Of a stretch of DNA of 64,000 bases, positions 56,101 through 64,000 are shown one piece after another. The stretch is from NCBI RefSeq assembly GCF_018130145.1, contig NZ_JAFCMB010000005.1, positions 310,001 through 374,000 of the forward strand, written 5' to 3'. The stretch comes from Bradyrhizobium sp. AUGA SZCCT0176 (GTDB lineage Bacteria > Pseudomonadota > Alphaproteobacteria > Rhizobiales > Xanthobacteraceae). The notes beneath the pieces are model-generated. The model was given only the letters and a program-made list of their open reading frames with translations. It did not search any database and was not told the origin of the DNA. The stretch's first letter is position 1. Each line of letters starts with the position of its first letter. Position numbers and translations under genes: made by a program.

Positions 56101-56393
56101 GCCTACGCCTCGCCCAGTGGAAATATCAGGAGGTAGTTAGGCAAGGATTGGCGCCTCTTGTCGAGATGGTTCGCATCAAGAGAACGCGTCAAATCCGGGC
56201 GGTCGGCGCTCGCGCCAGCGGTGCGCGGCGAGGCCGGTTATCTAACATCCGGCCGCCCGCGCGCGTTCCCTTAACGAAACGTCAATAATCCCAAACGTTT
56301 ATGGTGAACCCTTTGTTAAGCGTCATGGTTTATTTTCTATGACAGTGGCACCGCGTCACGGTGTCGTTTCGGGTTGCGTAGGCCGGCTAGACC

Positions 56394-57563
56394 ATGATCG
56401 TTCGGCAGTTCATCAGTTGGATACGTACCGCGCCGGCAGGCGAGCGGGCAGAGGCGACGCGGTCTTTGGCGCGGGCCTGGTTGATTTCCGATCTCTCCGA
56501 GGACGATCGCGCCGCCGCCGAAGGCGCGCTGTTGATGCTGCTCGACGATGCATCCCCGCTGGTCCGCCAGGCCATGTCGCAGGTGTTCGCGCGCAGCGCC
56601 GAAGCGCCCGCCGCGATCGTGCAGGCGCTCGCGCTCGATCAGCCGTCGATCGCGCTACCGGTACTCGAACATTCCCCGCTGCTGATCGACGCCGACCTCG
56701 TCGACATCGTCGCGACCGGCAACAGCGAGACGCAGTGCGCGGTCGCCCGTCGGGTCAATCTGCCGCCATCGGTATCCGCTGCGATTGCCGAAGTCGGCTC
56801 GCCGGCCGCCGCCCTCGAGCTGATTGAGAACGCCTATGCGGAGCTGGCGCCATTCTCGTGGGACCGCATCGTCGAGCGTCACGGCCATCTCGCCGCGATC
56901 CGTGAATCGATGCTGGTGCTGGAGGGCTTGCCGTCCGCCACGCGCATGGCGCTGGTCGCCAAGCTTTCCGACACGCTGGCGCAATTCGTCGTCGCCAAAA
57001 ACTGGCTCAGCCCGGACCGGGCAGGGCGGCTCGCCAGCGAAGCGCGCGAGCGCTCGACCGTGAACATCGCGGCGCGTTCGCGCGGCGAGGACATGCAGGG
57101 GCTGGTGCAGCATCTGCGCGCCACCGGCCAGCTCACCGCGGGCCTGATCCTGCGCGCGCTGTTGTCGGGCAATCTCGAACTGTTCGATGCATCATTGGCC
57201 GAATTGTCCGGCCTGCCGCACGCCCGCGTCACCGCGCTGCTGCACGACCGCGGCGGCGCCAGCCTGCAGGCGCTGTTGATCCGGGCCGGCCTGCCGGAAT
57301 CCACCTTCGCCGCCTTCCGGATCGCGCTCGAGGTCAGCCACGAGACCGGCTATGTCGACACGTTGGGTGGTGCGGCGCGCCTTCGCCGCCGCATGGTCGA
57401 GCGCGTGCTGACCCATTGCGAGACCGACCGCAAGGCCGCCGAGCCGCTGCTGATCCTGCTGCGCCGTTTTGCAACTGAATCGGCGCGTGAAGAAGCCCGC
57501 CAGTTTTGCGACGAACTCGCCGCAGAGGACGCGATCACGCACGACGATCTGATCGCGGCGTAA
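56394..57563 (+). CDS. DUF2336 protein
   Basis: 389 residues from the ATG at 56394. The all-helical DUF2336 repeat-like fold appears from RSLARAWLISDLSEDDRAAAEGALLMLLDDASPLVRQAM, with repeated short helices. The family is alphaproteobacterial and functionally uncharacterised. Two one-mismatch CtrA-like sites lie upstream (TTAA-N7-TCAA at 56271-56285, TGAA-N7-TTAA at about 56304-56318). It lies beside an Hpt/response-regulator pair. Confidence 0.82.
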   Translation: MIVRQFISWIRTAPAGERAEATRSLARAWLISDLSEDDRAAAEGALLMLLDDASPLVRQAMSQVFARSAEAPAAIVQALALDQPSIALPVLEHSPLLIDADLVDIVATGNSETQCAVARRVNLPPSVSAAIAEVGSPAAALELIENAYAELAPFSWDRIVERHGHLAAIRESMLVLEGLPSATRMALVAKLSDTLAQFVVAKNWLSPDRAGRLASEARERSTVNIAARSRGEDMQGLVQHLRATGQLTAGLILRALLSGNLELFDASLAELSGLPHARVTALLHDRGGASLQALLIRAGLPESTFAAFRIALEVSHETGYVDTLGGAARLRRRMVERVLTHCETDRKAAEPLLILLRRFATESAREEARQFCDELAAEDAITHDDLIAA

Positions 57564-57590
57564 GCCACGCTCCAGCAACACATCCTATGC

Positions 57591-57725
57591 TGTCCCTGCG
57601 AACGCAGGGACCCATACTCCGCGGCTTATCCATGGAGCGATGTGGTCGCTATCTTTTCCAGCAAATCAGGACGGTGGCTATGGGTCCCTGCGCCCGTGCG
57701 CAATTGCGCACTAGGCAGGGACGAC
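57591..57725. repeat. Inverted-repeat element B (REP/BIME-like)
   Basis: Left arm GTCCCTGCGAACGCAGGGAC then CCATA; right arm TATGGGTCCCTGCG, a GTGCGCAATTGCGCAC palindrome and GCAGGGACGAC. It shares the GCGCAATTGCGC palindrome and the GACCCATAC-CCGCGGC segment with the element at 59030-59172. It follows the DUF2336 gene. Confidence 0.8.
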
Positions 57726-57743
57726 GAGTCAATAAAGCTCGCA

Positions 57744-58322
57744 TTATTCCGTCGGAATAATGCTCGGCGTCAAAATCGCTTCGAGATGCTCGGGTCGGTC
57801 GCGGTTGGCATAGGTGAGGAATTCGTCGGCGATGCCGCGCAGGGAGCGGCTGAGCACGCCGGCGGTGGCCGCGGTGTCGAGCTTGGTGCGTTCACGGACG
57901 ATGGCCTGAATGGCGTTGATGTGATGCCTAATCAGATCCGACGGCACCTGGTCGAGATCGGGCGCGTGTTCGATGATGCGGCACAGGCTCTCGGCGGCGG
58001 CGCCCGCGGAGGGAAAGCCGAATGTCGCGGCGTCGCCCTTGATGTCGTGGGCGGCGCGAAACAGTTCTTCGCGGGCGTCGTCGGTGAAGCCGCTGCGCAG
58101 GATGGCGGCGTGGGCGGCGGAAAGCCGGTCGGCTTCGATCGTCATCCAGTTCTTGAATTCACCCGATAGCCCGGCCAGCGCTTTCTCCGCACGCCCGACG
58201 GGATCGTCGAGGTCGGATTCGGGAACGCGCAGCAGCACCTTGCGCAAGGGATTTGGCTGCGTGATCACGTGGTGATCGGCGAAGCTCGTGACCTCCAGCT
58301 TCCCGGGTTTTTCCTTCGCCAT
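57744..58322 (-). CDS. Hpt-domain phosphotransfer protein
   Basis: 192 residues. The Hpt helix motif AAHDIKGDAATFGFP carries phospho-acceptor His92. The N-terminal 40 residues are probably flexible. It would relay phosphate between a hybrid kinase and a regulator such as the one encoded immediately upstream (27 bases apart, same strand). No kinase is adjacent. Confidence 0.9.
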   Translation of the reverse strand: MAKEKPGKLEVTSFADHHVITQPNPLRKVLLRVPESDLDDPVGRAEKALAGLSGEFKNWMTIEADRLSAAHAAILRSGFTDDAREELFRAAHDIKGDAATFGFPSAGAAAESLCRIIEHAPDLDQVPSDLIRHHINAIQAIVRERTKLDTAATAGVLSRSLRGIADEFLTYANRDRPEHLEAILTPSIIPTE

Positions 58323-58349
58323 GATCGATTCCTCGCGGTGTGTCGCCCG

Positions 58350-58895
58350 TTAGACGCTGGATCGCGCCTTGTCGAGCAGCGACGGCTGCTGCATCACTTC
58401 CATCTCGCCGCCAATGCGGCGTTCGGGGCCGATATAGGCATTGTTGGTGTTGCGCCGGCGGTCTGGTCCGAAATAGGTCTTGGTCTTGATGAACGGCCGC
58501 GGGTTGGCGACGACGTTGAGGATGCGCTGATAAAGCCCTTTCGCCGAGATCGGCTTGGCCAGGAATTCGGTAACGCCGGCGTCGCGCGCGACCGTCACGC
58601 GGCGCTTGTCGGAATGGCCGGTCAGCATGATGATCGGCGCGTAGGGGTTGCCCTTGGAGTCCGGCTGCCGGATCATCTGTGCCAGCTCGAGCCCGTCGAA
58701 GATCGGCATCGCCCAGTCGGTGATGACGATATCGGGGACATAATGGGTGTACATTTCGAGGGCGGTGGCGCCGTCCTCGGACTCATAAGCCTCGCGCGCG
58801 CCGAACGAGTGCAGCAGCGTCCGCAGGATGCGGCGCATATGCGGGTTGTCGTCGCAAATCAGAAACCGCAGCTTGTTGAAGTCGATGCGATACAT
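58350..58895 (-). CDS. Single-domain response regulator with C-terminal tail
   Basis: 181 residues. Receiver domain with FLICDDNPHMRRILRTLL, phospho-acceptor Asp60 (IVITDWAMPIFDGLEL), Thr in MLTGHSD and Lys in LAKPIS. The C-terminal 50 residues (FIKTKTYFGPDRRRNTNNAYIGPERRIGGE) form a PilZ-like RxxxR-type tail often seen in alphaproteobacterial CheY-like regulators. First gene of the regulator-Hpt pair. Confidence 0.92.
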   Translation of the reverse strand: MYRIDFNKLRFLICDDNPHMRRILRTLLHSFGAREAYESEDGATALEMYTHYVPDIVITDWAMPIFDGLELAQMIRQPDSKGNPYAPIIMLTGHSDKRRVTVARDAGVTEFLAKPISAKGLYQRILNVVANPRPFIKTKTYFGPDRRRNTNNAYIGPERRIGGEMEVMQQPSLLDKARSSV

Positions 58896-59029
58896 GGTCC
58901 GGCCCTAAGCGCATACCGGGCAACACGGTACACCCGGCGTTAACCATATCGCGGGGCCGGTTAACGAATGGTTGCGAAGGGGCGCGGCAGGGGATCTGGC
59001 GGCAGCTTATGTCACCGCTCTATCAACAC

Positions 59030-59172
59030 CTCGTCCCGGCCTTGAGCTCAGATGCGCAATTGCGCATCGGGGGACCCATACGCCGCGGCGCTCATTGTTA
59101 AGGAAGGTGTCTAACGCCTGCGCTCTCACCGAAGGGCCGCGGCGTATGGGTCCCGGCGTTCGCCGGGACGAC
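59030..59172. repeat. Inverted-repeat element C (REP/BIME-like)
   Basis: Starts CTCGTCCCGGC, contains ATGCGCAATTGCGCAT and GGGACCCATACGCCGCGGC, with the reverse GCCGCGGCGTATGGGTCCC and CGGCGTTCGCCGGGACGAC at the right end. Related to element B, with which it brackets the Hpt/regulator pair. It also lies next to the nadK 3' end. Confidence 0.8.
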
Positions 59173-59190
59173 AGCCTAATCGGGACGACT

Positions 59191-59970
59191 TCAATGCCCG
59201 AACTGCTCGCGCAGGATGCGTTCTTCGAGGCTGTGGCCGGGGTCGAACAGCATCCGCATCGAGATCGACTTGTCGGACAGCACCTCGACGCGGCGGACGT
59301 CGCGCACTTCGTCATGGTCGGCCACGGCTGCGACCGGACGCTTGCCGCCCTCGAGCACTTCGATCACGACGAAGGCGGTGTTGGGGAGCAGGGCGCCGCG
59401 CCAGCGCCGCGGCCGGAACGCGCTGATAGGCGTCAGCGCCAGCAGCGCCGCGTTGATGGGAAGGATCGGCCCCTGCGCCGAGAGGTTATAGGCGGTAGAG
59501 CCGGCCGGCGTCGCCACCAGAATGCCGTCGGCGATCAGTTCGGCCATGCGTTCGTGCTCGTCGATCAGGATGCGGACATGCGCGGCCTGATAGGTCTGGC
59601 GAAACAGGTACACTTCATTGATGGCGTGATGCAGATGCACCTGATCGTGGATATCGGTCGCGCGCATCAACAGCGGATTGATCAGCGTCTCGCGCGCCGC
59701 GGCCAGCCGGCCATGCAGGTCGTGCGTGGAGAATTCATTCATCAGAAAACCGACGGTGCCGCGATGCATGCCGTAGATCGGCTTGCCGGTCCGCATGTAC
59801 CGGTGCAGCGTTTCCAGCATCAACCCGTCGCCGCCGATCGCCACCAGGATTTCGGCCGTGTCCGAGGCGTGATTGCCGTAAAGCCTGACCAACTCCGCCA
59901 GTGCCGCCTGCGCCTCCGCGGAAGCGCTCGCAACGAAGGCGATGCGGTCATATCGCTTGGGGCTGGCCAT
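59191..59970 (-). CDS. nadK: NAD kinase
   Basis: 259 residues from the ATG at 59970. ATP/NAD-kinase motifs: [30 protein letters not shown] and the family signature [23 protein letters not shown]. It phosphorylates NAD to NADP in the cytosol. Compact alphaproteobacterial length. Confidence 0.95.
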   Translation of the reverse strand: MASPKRYDRIAFVASASAEAQAALAELVRLYGNHASDTAEILVAIGGDGLMLETLHRYMRTGKPIYGMHRGTVGFLMNEFSTHDLHGRLAAARETLINPLLMRATDIHDQVHLHHAINEVYLFRQTYQAAHVRILIDEHERMAELIADGILVATPAGSTAYNLSAQGPILPINAALLALTPISAFRPRRWRGALLPNTAFVVIEVLEGGKRPVAAVADHDEVRDVRRVEVLSDKSISMRMLFDPGHSLEERILREQFGH

Positions 59971-60092
59971 CGGATTGCGGGCTCATGGTGGCGCCGGATT
60001 GCGCCGCGCTCGTCTATACACCTTGGCGGCGCTTGTCGAGATGGAAGGGCGCCCCGCCAGGGATGGTAACCCAAGCCGAAGGGCCGGAGCGG

Positions 60093-62288
60093 CTATTTCT
60101 CCTGCAGGGTTCGGATCGGGTCCCAATCCTTATCAGGCGGATTTTCAGCCAACTTCCGGGCGCGCTGGCTGAACAGCTGTGCCGGCCGGTCGATCTCAGC
60201 CGAACGTTCGAAGCATTTTGCGGCAAGCTCGAATTCCCGGGCGCGCCAATGCGCAAGTCCGTCGGCGTAATGGGCGATCGGCGCCTGCCGGGAAGCGCCA
60301 AGTCCGGTCGAGAGCGCCAGCAATTCGTAGATTTTCAGCGCCTGGTTGCGTCCCTTGACTCTGATCGCGTCGAGTTCGCGCCAGGTGAAAGCGTCGCCGG
60401 CAAGGGCCACCGTCGTCTCCGAAGCGATGACGGTCGTGCCGTAGAATTTGTTGGCGCCCTCCAGCCGCGAGGCGAGGTTCACCGCATCGCTCATGACCGA
60501 GTAATTGAAGCGGCGCCGCGATCCGAAATTGCCGACCAGCGCCTCGCCGGAATTGATGCCGATCCGCTGCGCCAGTTTGTGTTCGTGGAAGAGCGCCGAG
60601 GAGGCGTTGAGCTCGGTCAGTCGGGTGCAGCAGTCCAGCGCGGCGCGCGCCGCATTGGCGGCATGGTCGGGATCGTCGGCCGGCGCGCCAAACACCGCTA
60701 CGACGGAGTCGCCGATATATTTGTCGACATATCCGCCATGGCTTTCGATGACGTCGGTCATGACAGAGAGATATTCGTTCATCAGCTCCATCAGGCTGTC
60801 CGGCGACATCTTCTCGGCGATCAGCGAAAACCCTTCGATGTCGGAGAAGAACACCGTCACCTCGCGGGTCTCGCCGCCGAGCTCCGGCAGTTTGTTCGAC
60901 GACAGCATCCGGTTGATGACGTGCGGGGCGAGGTACAGCGCAAAGCTCTTCTGCAGCAGGCGGCGATCCTTGTCGGCGACGACAAAGCGGAAACCGATCG
61001 TCGAGGCCAGCGCCATCAGGCTGGCGAGGAACGGCTCGGCGACCGGGAGCGCCAGCGCGTGGTTGAAGGCGAGGGTGGCGCCGGCGATGCCGGCCACCAC
61101 CATGACCGCCCAGGCCGTCGCCGCGACGAGCGGTCTGAGCTGCCACGCGGCGAAGGCCGCCAGCGCCGCGAACACGGCCGCGATCAGGAAGCGCGACAGC
61201 GGCCCCGGTTCGACCACCGCATTGCGCGAGATCAGATTGTTGACCGCGGTGGCGTGGATATAGACGCCGGCGATCGTGCTGGTCCGGAAGGCGGCGGAGA
61301 CCGGCGTGCTCTCGGCCGCGCAGCGCGGCGTGCGCGCGCCCTCGATGCCGGTCGCAAAGCGCTTGGATGTCATGCGCCGGTCCTCGATATCGAGAACGGT
61401 GCCGAAGATGACGACCTTGCCGTCGAACCAGCGCCGAAAATAGTCCTTGTCGTCCTTGACCGCGCAGTTGCGCAGGTCGGCAAATGAAAAAGTCGGAATG
61501 TCGGCCGCGCCGCCCTCGAAATTCAGGGTCAGCGTGTTCGGCACACGGCCTGGGATCCGGTAACCGCCGAGTGTCATCCGGCCATTCTTGTCGAATTCGG
61601 GAGCCGCGCCGATCGCGCGCGCCGCCAGTTCGACCGCCATCGAGGGCACCTTTGCTCCGTTGATGGGAAATGTCAGCGGCATGCGCCGCACCACGTCGTC
61701 ATGGTCGGTATGAACGTTGAGGGGGCGGATGTTCTGCTGCTGCCGCACCGCGATGCGCTGCCCGGCCGAGGGCCTGACCGGCTGGTTGCCGCCGAGCGTC
61801 TCGCCCAGCACCACCTTGCCGTTGGTGGCCGCGCCGGCCAGCGCAATCAGGAAGTCTTTGTCGAAGCCGCGCACCCTCGTGCCCAGCATGTTGTCGCCGA
61901 ACGGGATCTCCGACTGCTCGATCGATGTCGGGATCACCACGTCGAAGCCGGCGACCTTGGCGCCGCCTTCCAGGGTCGCGGTCAGAACGCGACCGATCTC
62001 CCTGGTCCAGGTCAGCATCGGCGAGTCCTTGAAGGGCGCGGTGCGCAGGCTTTCCTCGTCGATCGCGACGACGACCGTCGGAGAGGCCGCGGGATCCTGC
62101 CTGCGGCCAAACACCTCCCAGCGCAGGGCGGTGAGGATATCGAGCGAGAGCCCTCGGATCGGCCTGACCGCCGGAGAAACCGAGGCCGCCGCGCAGACCA
62201 GCGCGATGGCGGCGATCACCATCTGGTTGCGCGTGCTGCGCCTGATTCTCAGAGTCTGACTCCAAAAGCGACTAATAAAATCGGGCAT
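60093..62288 (-). CDS. CHASE2-domain adenylate/guanylate cyclase
   Basis: 731 residues. First membrane helix (VIAAIALVCAAASV), then a periplasmic CHASE2 sensor (about 40-335; VVVAIDEESLRTAPF, KVVIFGTVLDIED), three further membrane helices (about 345-440), then a class III cyclase domain with metal Asp in FFSDIEGFS and YIGDSVVAVFG, and substrate-binding RLEGANKFYGTTV. The C-terminus is a short TPR-like tail. It makes cAMP or cGMP in response to a periplasmic signal. The FecR-like gene upstream is probably its partner. Confidence 0.92.
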   Translation of the reverse strand: MPDFISRFWSQTLRIRRSTRNQMVIAAIALVCAAASVSPAVRPIRGLSLDILTALRWEVFGRRQDPAASPTVVVAIDEESLRTAPFKDSPMLTWTREIGRVLTATLEGGAKVAGFDVVIPTSIEQSEIPFGDNMLGTRVRGFDKDFLIALAGAATNGKVVLGETLGGNQPVRPSAGQRIAVRQQQNIRPLNVHTDHDDVVRRMPLTFPINGAKVPSMAVELAARAIGAAPEFDKNGRMTLGGYRIPGRVPNTLTLNFEGGAADIPTFSFADLRNCAVKDDKDYFRRWFDGKVVIFGTVLDIEDRRMTSKRFATGIEGARTPRCAAESTPVSAAFRTSTIAGVYIHATAVNNLISRNAVVEPGPLSRFLIAAVFAALAAFAAWQLRPLVAATAWAVMVVAGIAGATLAFNHALALPVAEPFLASLMALASTIGFRFVVADKDRRLLQKSFALYLAPHVINRMLSSNKLPELGGETREVTVFFSDIEGFSLIAEKMSPDSLMELMNEYLSVMTDVIESHGGYVDKYIGDSVVAVFGAPADDPDHAANAARAALDCCTRLTELNASSALFHEHKLAQRIGINSGEALVGNFGSRRRFNYSVMSDAVNLASRLEGANKFYGTTVIASETTVALAGDAFTWRELDAIRVKGRNQALKIYELLALSTGLGASRQAPIAHYADGLAHWRAREFELAAKCFERSAEIDRPAQLFSQRARKLAENPPDKDWDPIRTLQEK

Positions 62289-62300
62289 CGGTATCTAGCT

Positions 62301-62390
62301 CGTCATGCCCGGGCTTGTCCCGGGCATCCACGTCTTTTCAGTCTGACGGCAACCAAGACGTAGATGGCCGGGACAAGCCCGGCCATGACG
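62301..62390. repeat. Inverted-repeat element D (REP-like)
   Basis: Left arm CGTCATGCCCGGGCTTGTCCC... (62301-62336), right arm reverse ...GGGACAAGCCCGGCCATGACG (62355-62390). Each half contains its own small palindrome. It sits between the cyclase and the FecR-like gene and is the common rhizobial CGTCATGCCCGGGC element. Confidence 0.8.
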
Positions 62391-62412
62391 AAAGATGGAA
62401 TGTCCGGCACGC

Positions 62413-63075
62413 CTAGTCCAGCCGCAGCAGCCGGCCGACGATCGGCGTCGCGCCAGGTTGGGCCTGCGCGTCGACCCGGAACACGATTTCCGACGATTTG
62501 AACGAGGCGGCGTAGAGACCGCCGGGGACGAGCGCGACGTTCTCGCCGGCGAAATCGACGAACTTGCCCTTGAGCTGAGTGCCGCCGAGCGCGATCTGGT
62601 GACGCTCGCCGGCGAGGTCGAGCCGGCGCACCACCAGCGTGCCGCGGCCCTTGGCCTGCACGAACGGCGAGGCGCCGTAAAGCGTGAGCTGCGGCGTGGG
62701 CAGCGAAGTGGTTGTGGCGCTGCGGAGCAGGGTGGCGGCGACGGCGCTGGTGTCCTTGGTGGTGGCGTTGGCCTGGTTGGAATCGCAGTTCGTCTTCTCC
62801 GCCTTGAGGACGGCTTGATCGACGATGCTCTCTTCGTTGCCGACGACGACGGTGCCGGCGCCGCTGATGGTCTCGCGCCGGCAGGACTTCAAATAGCTGA
62901 GCACGACGGAGCCGCCGTCTGCGATCTTGATGACGGACCGGGCCGTCACATAGTCCATGAATTCGGCGCCGGTCACCTTGCCCTTGATTTCCTCGACCAC
63001 CGCAACCGGTGAATCCGCCGCGGCGGGACAAGCCAGCGTCAGCAGGCCGAGGCAGGCAATAATCGCACGTTTCAT
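62413..63075 (-). CDS. Exported FecR-like protein upstream of the cyclase
   Basis: 220 residues from the ATG at 63075 (ATGs at 63087 and earlier would precede the signal peptide). Signal peptide MKRAIIACLGLLTLACPAAA. The region VAVVEEIKGKVTGAEFMDYVTARSVIKIADGGSVVLSYLKSC resembles FecR-domain beta sandwiches, with a Cys pair (SCRRET, TNCDSN). It precedes the CHASE2 cyclase on the same strand, an arrangement in which a FecR-like protein may act as a periplasmic ligand or anchor for CHASE2. Function inferred only. Confidence 0.72.
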   Translation of the reverse strand: MKRAIIACLGLLTLACPAAADSPVAVVEEIKGKVTGAEFMDYVTARSVIKIADGGSVVLSYLKSCRRETISGAGTVVVGNEESIVDQAVLKAEKTNCDSNQANATTKDTSAVAATLLRSATTTSLPTPQLTLYGASPFVQAKGRGTLVVRRLDLAGERHQIALGGTQLKGKFVDFAGENVALVPGGLYAASFKSSEIVFRVDAQAQPGATPIVGRLLRLD

Positions 63076-63353
63076 TTTGGTCCCCATTGGAAAGCGCAGG
63101 TTCTTTAGTCTTGCCAGCGCCAAAATGGTTTCATGGATGAATCAAAAATAATTGGCCGGGTCCGCCGGCGGAACCGACCGATATCACCTAACGGTCGGCG
63201 AGGACAACCATGGCGATGCGGCGGACAAGCCCCACGCAGATCGCTTTCACGCAATACTGTCGGGATTGTGATGCCAGCGGATTTCGTCCTGTTGTAGCAC
63301 AACCCTTCTGTCGCCATCCCAGGCTGAAATCCGTGGCCCAACGGATCGCGTGG
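63076..63353. other. Intergenic stretch, divergent
   Basis: Between the FecR-like gene and the S10 peptidase. No gene or RNA was recognised. A tandem repeat lies at the right end, covered by the next entry. Confidence 0.4.
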
Positions 63354-63399
63354 CACCGGGAGCAAGTGACACCGGGAGCAAGTGACAGAGGGAGCAGGA
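63354..63399 (+). repeat. 16-bp tandem repeat carrying the ribosome-site region
   Basis: Two perfect copies of CACCGGGAGCAAGTGA (63354-63369, 63370-63385) and a degenerate third CAGAGGGAGCAGGAC. Each unit contains a GGGAG Shine-Dalgarno-like core; the last lies about 12 bases before the peptidase ATG. Confidence 0.85.
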
Positions 63400-63403
63400 C
63401 GTC

Positions 63404-64000
63404 ATGGCTTTTCGCTTCACCGCGCGGCGTCATATGCAACTCGTCATCACGCTTGTGATGCTGGCTTGCGTGGCCGGCGCACGCGCCCAGGACGCAAGCC
63501 CGACGGCCGCGCAGCAACAACCCGCCGCGACGCCGACGCCGGGTCCAACGCTGCCGCCACAACCGCCGCAGGGACAGAAGGGCGGGGGAAGGCGCGGCGA
63601 CGCCGCCACCCCGCAGCCGGTCTCCGATCAGCATCGGCTGCCGCCGGATTCCACCACCAGACAGACGCTGGCGCTGCCCGGGCGCACGCTGGCCTTCACC
63701 GCGACCGCAGGTTCGATCCGGCTGTTCGACGAAAAAGGCGAGCCGCAGGCCGACATCGCCTACACCTCCTACCAGCTCGACGGCACCGATCGCGGCACGC
63801 GGCCGGTCACGTTCCTGTTCAATGGCGGGCCGGGCGCTTCCTCGGCGTGGCTGCAGTTCGGCACTGCCGGACCGTGGCGGCTGTCGATTACAGGAGATGG
63901 CGCGGTGGCTTCCGCTTCGCCGGACCTCGTGCCCAACGCCGAGACCTGGCTCGACTTCACTGATCTGGTCTTCATCGATCCCGTCAGCACCGGCTATAGC
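63404..64000 (+). CDS. S10-type serine carboxypeptidase-like protein (3' end outside window)
   Basis: 199 residues seen, from the ATG at 63404. A signal peptide (LVITLVMLACVAGARAQ) and a Pro/Gln-rich linker precede the hydrolase fold. FLFNGGPGASSAWLQFG and LVFIDPVSTGYS are the S10 substrate-binding and pre-nucleophile motifs; the catalytic Ser (G-S-Y) lies beyond the edge. Exported carboxypeptidase-like proteins of this type are common in Bradyrhizobium. Confidence 0.88.
   Translation, partial: MAFRFTARRHMQLVITLVMLACVAGARAQDASPTAAQQQPAATPTPGPTLPPQPPQGQKGGGRRGDAATPQPVSDQHRLPPDSTTRQTLALPGRTLAFTATAGSIRLFDEKGEPQADIAYTSYQLDGTDRGTRPVTFLFNGGPGASSAWLQFGTAGPWRLSITGDGAVASASPDLVPNAETWLDFTDLVFIDPVSTGYS

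Noticed and set aside
59901..61487. 528-codon plus-strand frame
   Set aside because: Antisense to nadK start and the CHASE2 cyclase.
1..64000. CRISPR arrays, rRNA, tRNA, intact insertion sequences
   Set aside because: No regularly spaced repeats of CRISPR type, no cloverleaf with CCA-end context, no transposase or integrase frame was found by eye; weakly conserved RNAs could be missed without a covariance search.

Overview
The window is GC-rich and looks like the chromosome of a Bradyrhizobium-type alphaproteobacterium (Rhizobiales). The grounds are the gene content (MntR, CycHJKL-type cytochrome c maturation, multi-GAF kinases, caspase-like proteins, an alphaproteobacterial HisI/FolE pair, DUF2336) together with CtrA-type TTAA-N7-TTAA sites and abundant rhizobial palindromic intergenic repeats. 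No rRNA, tRNA, CRISPR array, intact transposase or integrase was seen.

Layout. 1-5.5 kb is most of a giant minus-strand histidine kinase with nine tandem GAF domains (its 3' end is outside the window). 5.7-10.9 kb holds a ThDP enzyme, a lone Flp-type pilin, small proteins, Ku and a metallophosphatase. 11.0-14.8 kb is a PhoPQ/FeuPQ-like two-component pair plus an unknown protein. 14.8-21.0 kb is a metal-uptake block: mntR, a divergent ZnuD-like TonB-dependent receptor fused to a second outer-membrane barrel, and a convergent exbB-exbD-tonB operon. The receptor promoter and the exbB promoter carry the same operator, ATGTAG-N6-CTACGT. 21.5-25.6 kb is ccmI-ccmE-ccmF-ccmH. 25.6-30.9 kb has a DUF1993 protein, a TetR-controlled membrane pair, DegP and an orphan response regulator.

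31-33.3 kb is a degraded, more AT-rich stretch: a small excisionase-like protein, a broken SMP-30 gene joined head to head with a frameshifted kinase fragment, and repeats. Beyond it lie a hydrolase, a nitroreductase, higBA, full-length thrS, a TPR-caspase protein, a GrlR-like protein, a hydrolase, an amino-acid permease with a secreted partner, yidD, a ClpP-like periplasmic protein, a NifU-like scaffold, folE and hisI (to 49 kb). 49-53.4 kb carries a SnoaL-like protein, a Bug-type binding protein, a CoA-transferase and a lytic transglycosylase.

The most striking locus is 53.44-54.85 kb. A predicted leaderless 25-codon leader peptide has four threonine codons within five. It is followed by a competing antiterminator and a 15-bp-stem terminator, and then by a second, short threonyl-tRNA synthetase lacking the TGS and editing domains. 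This reads as threonine-sensing transcription attenuation of an editing-free ThrRS paralogue, in a genome that also has normal thrS 15 kb away. The rest (54.9-64 kb) has a second caspase-like protein, a DUF2336 protein, an Hpt/response-regulator pair flanked by related repeats, NAD kinase, a CHASE2 adenylate/guanylate cyclase with a FecR-like partner, and the start of an S10-type peptidase.
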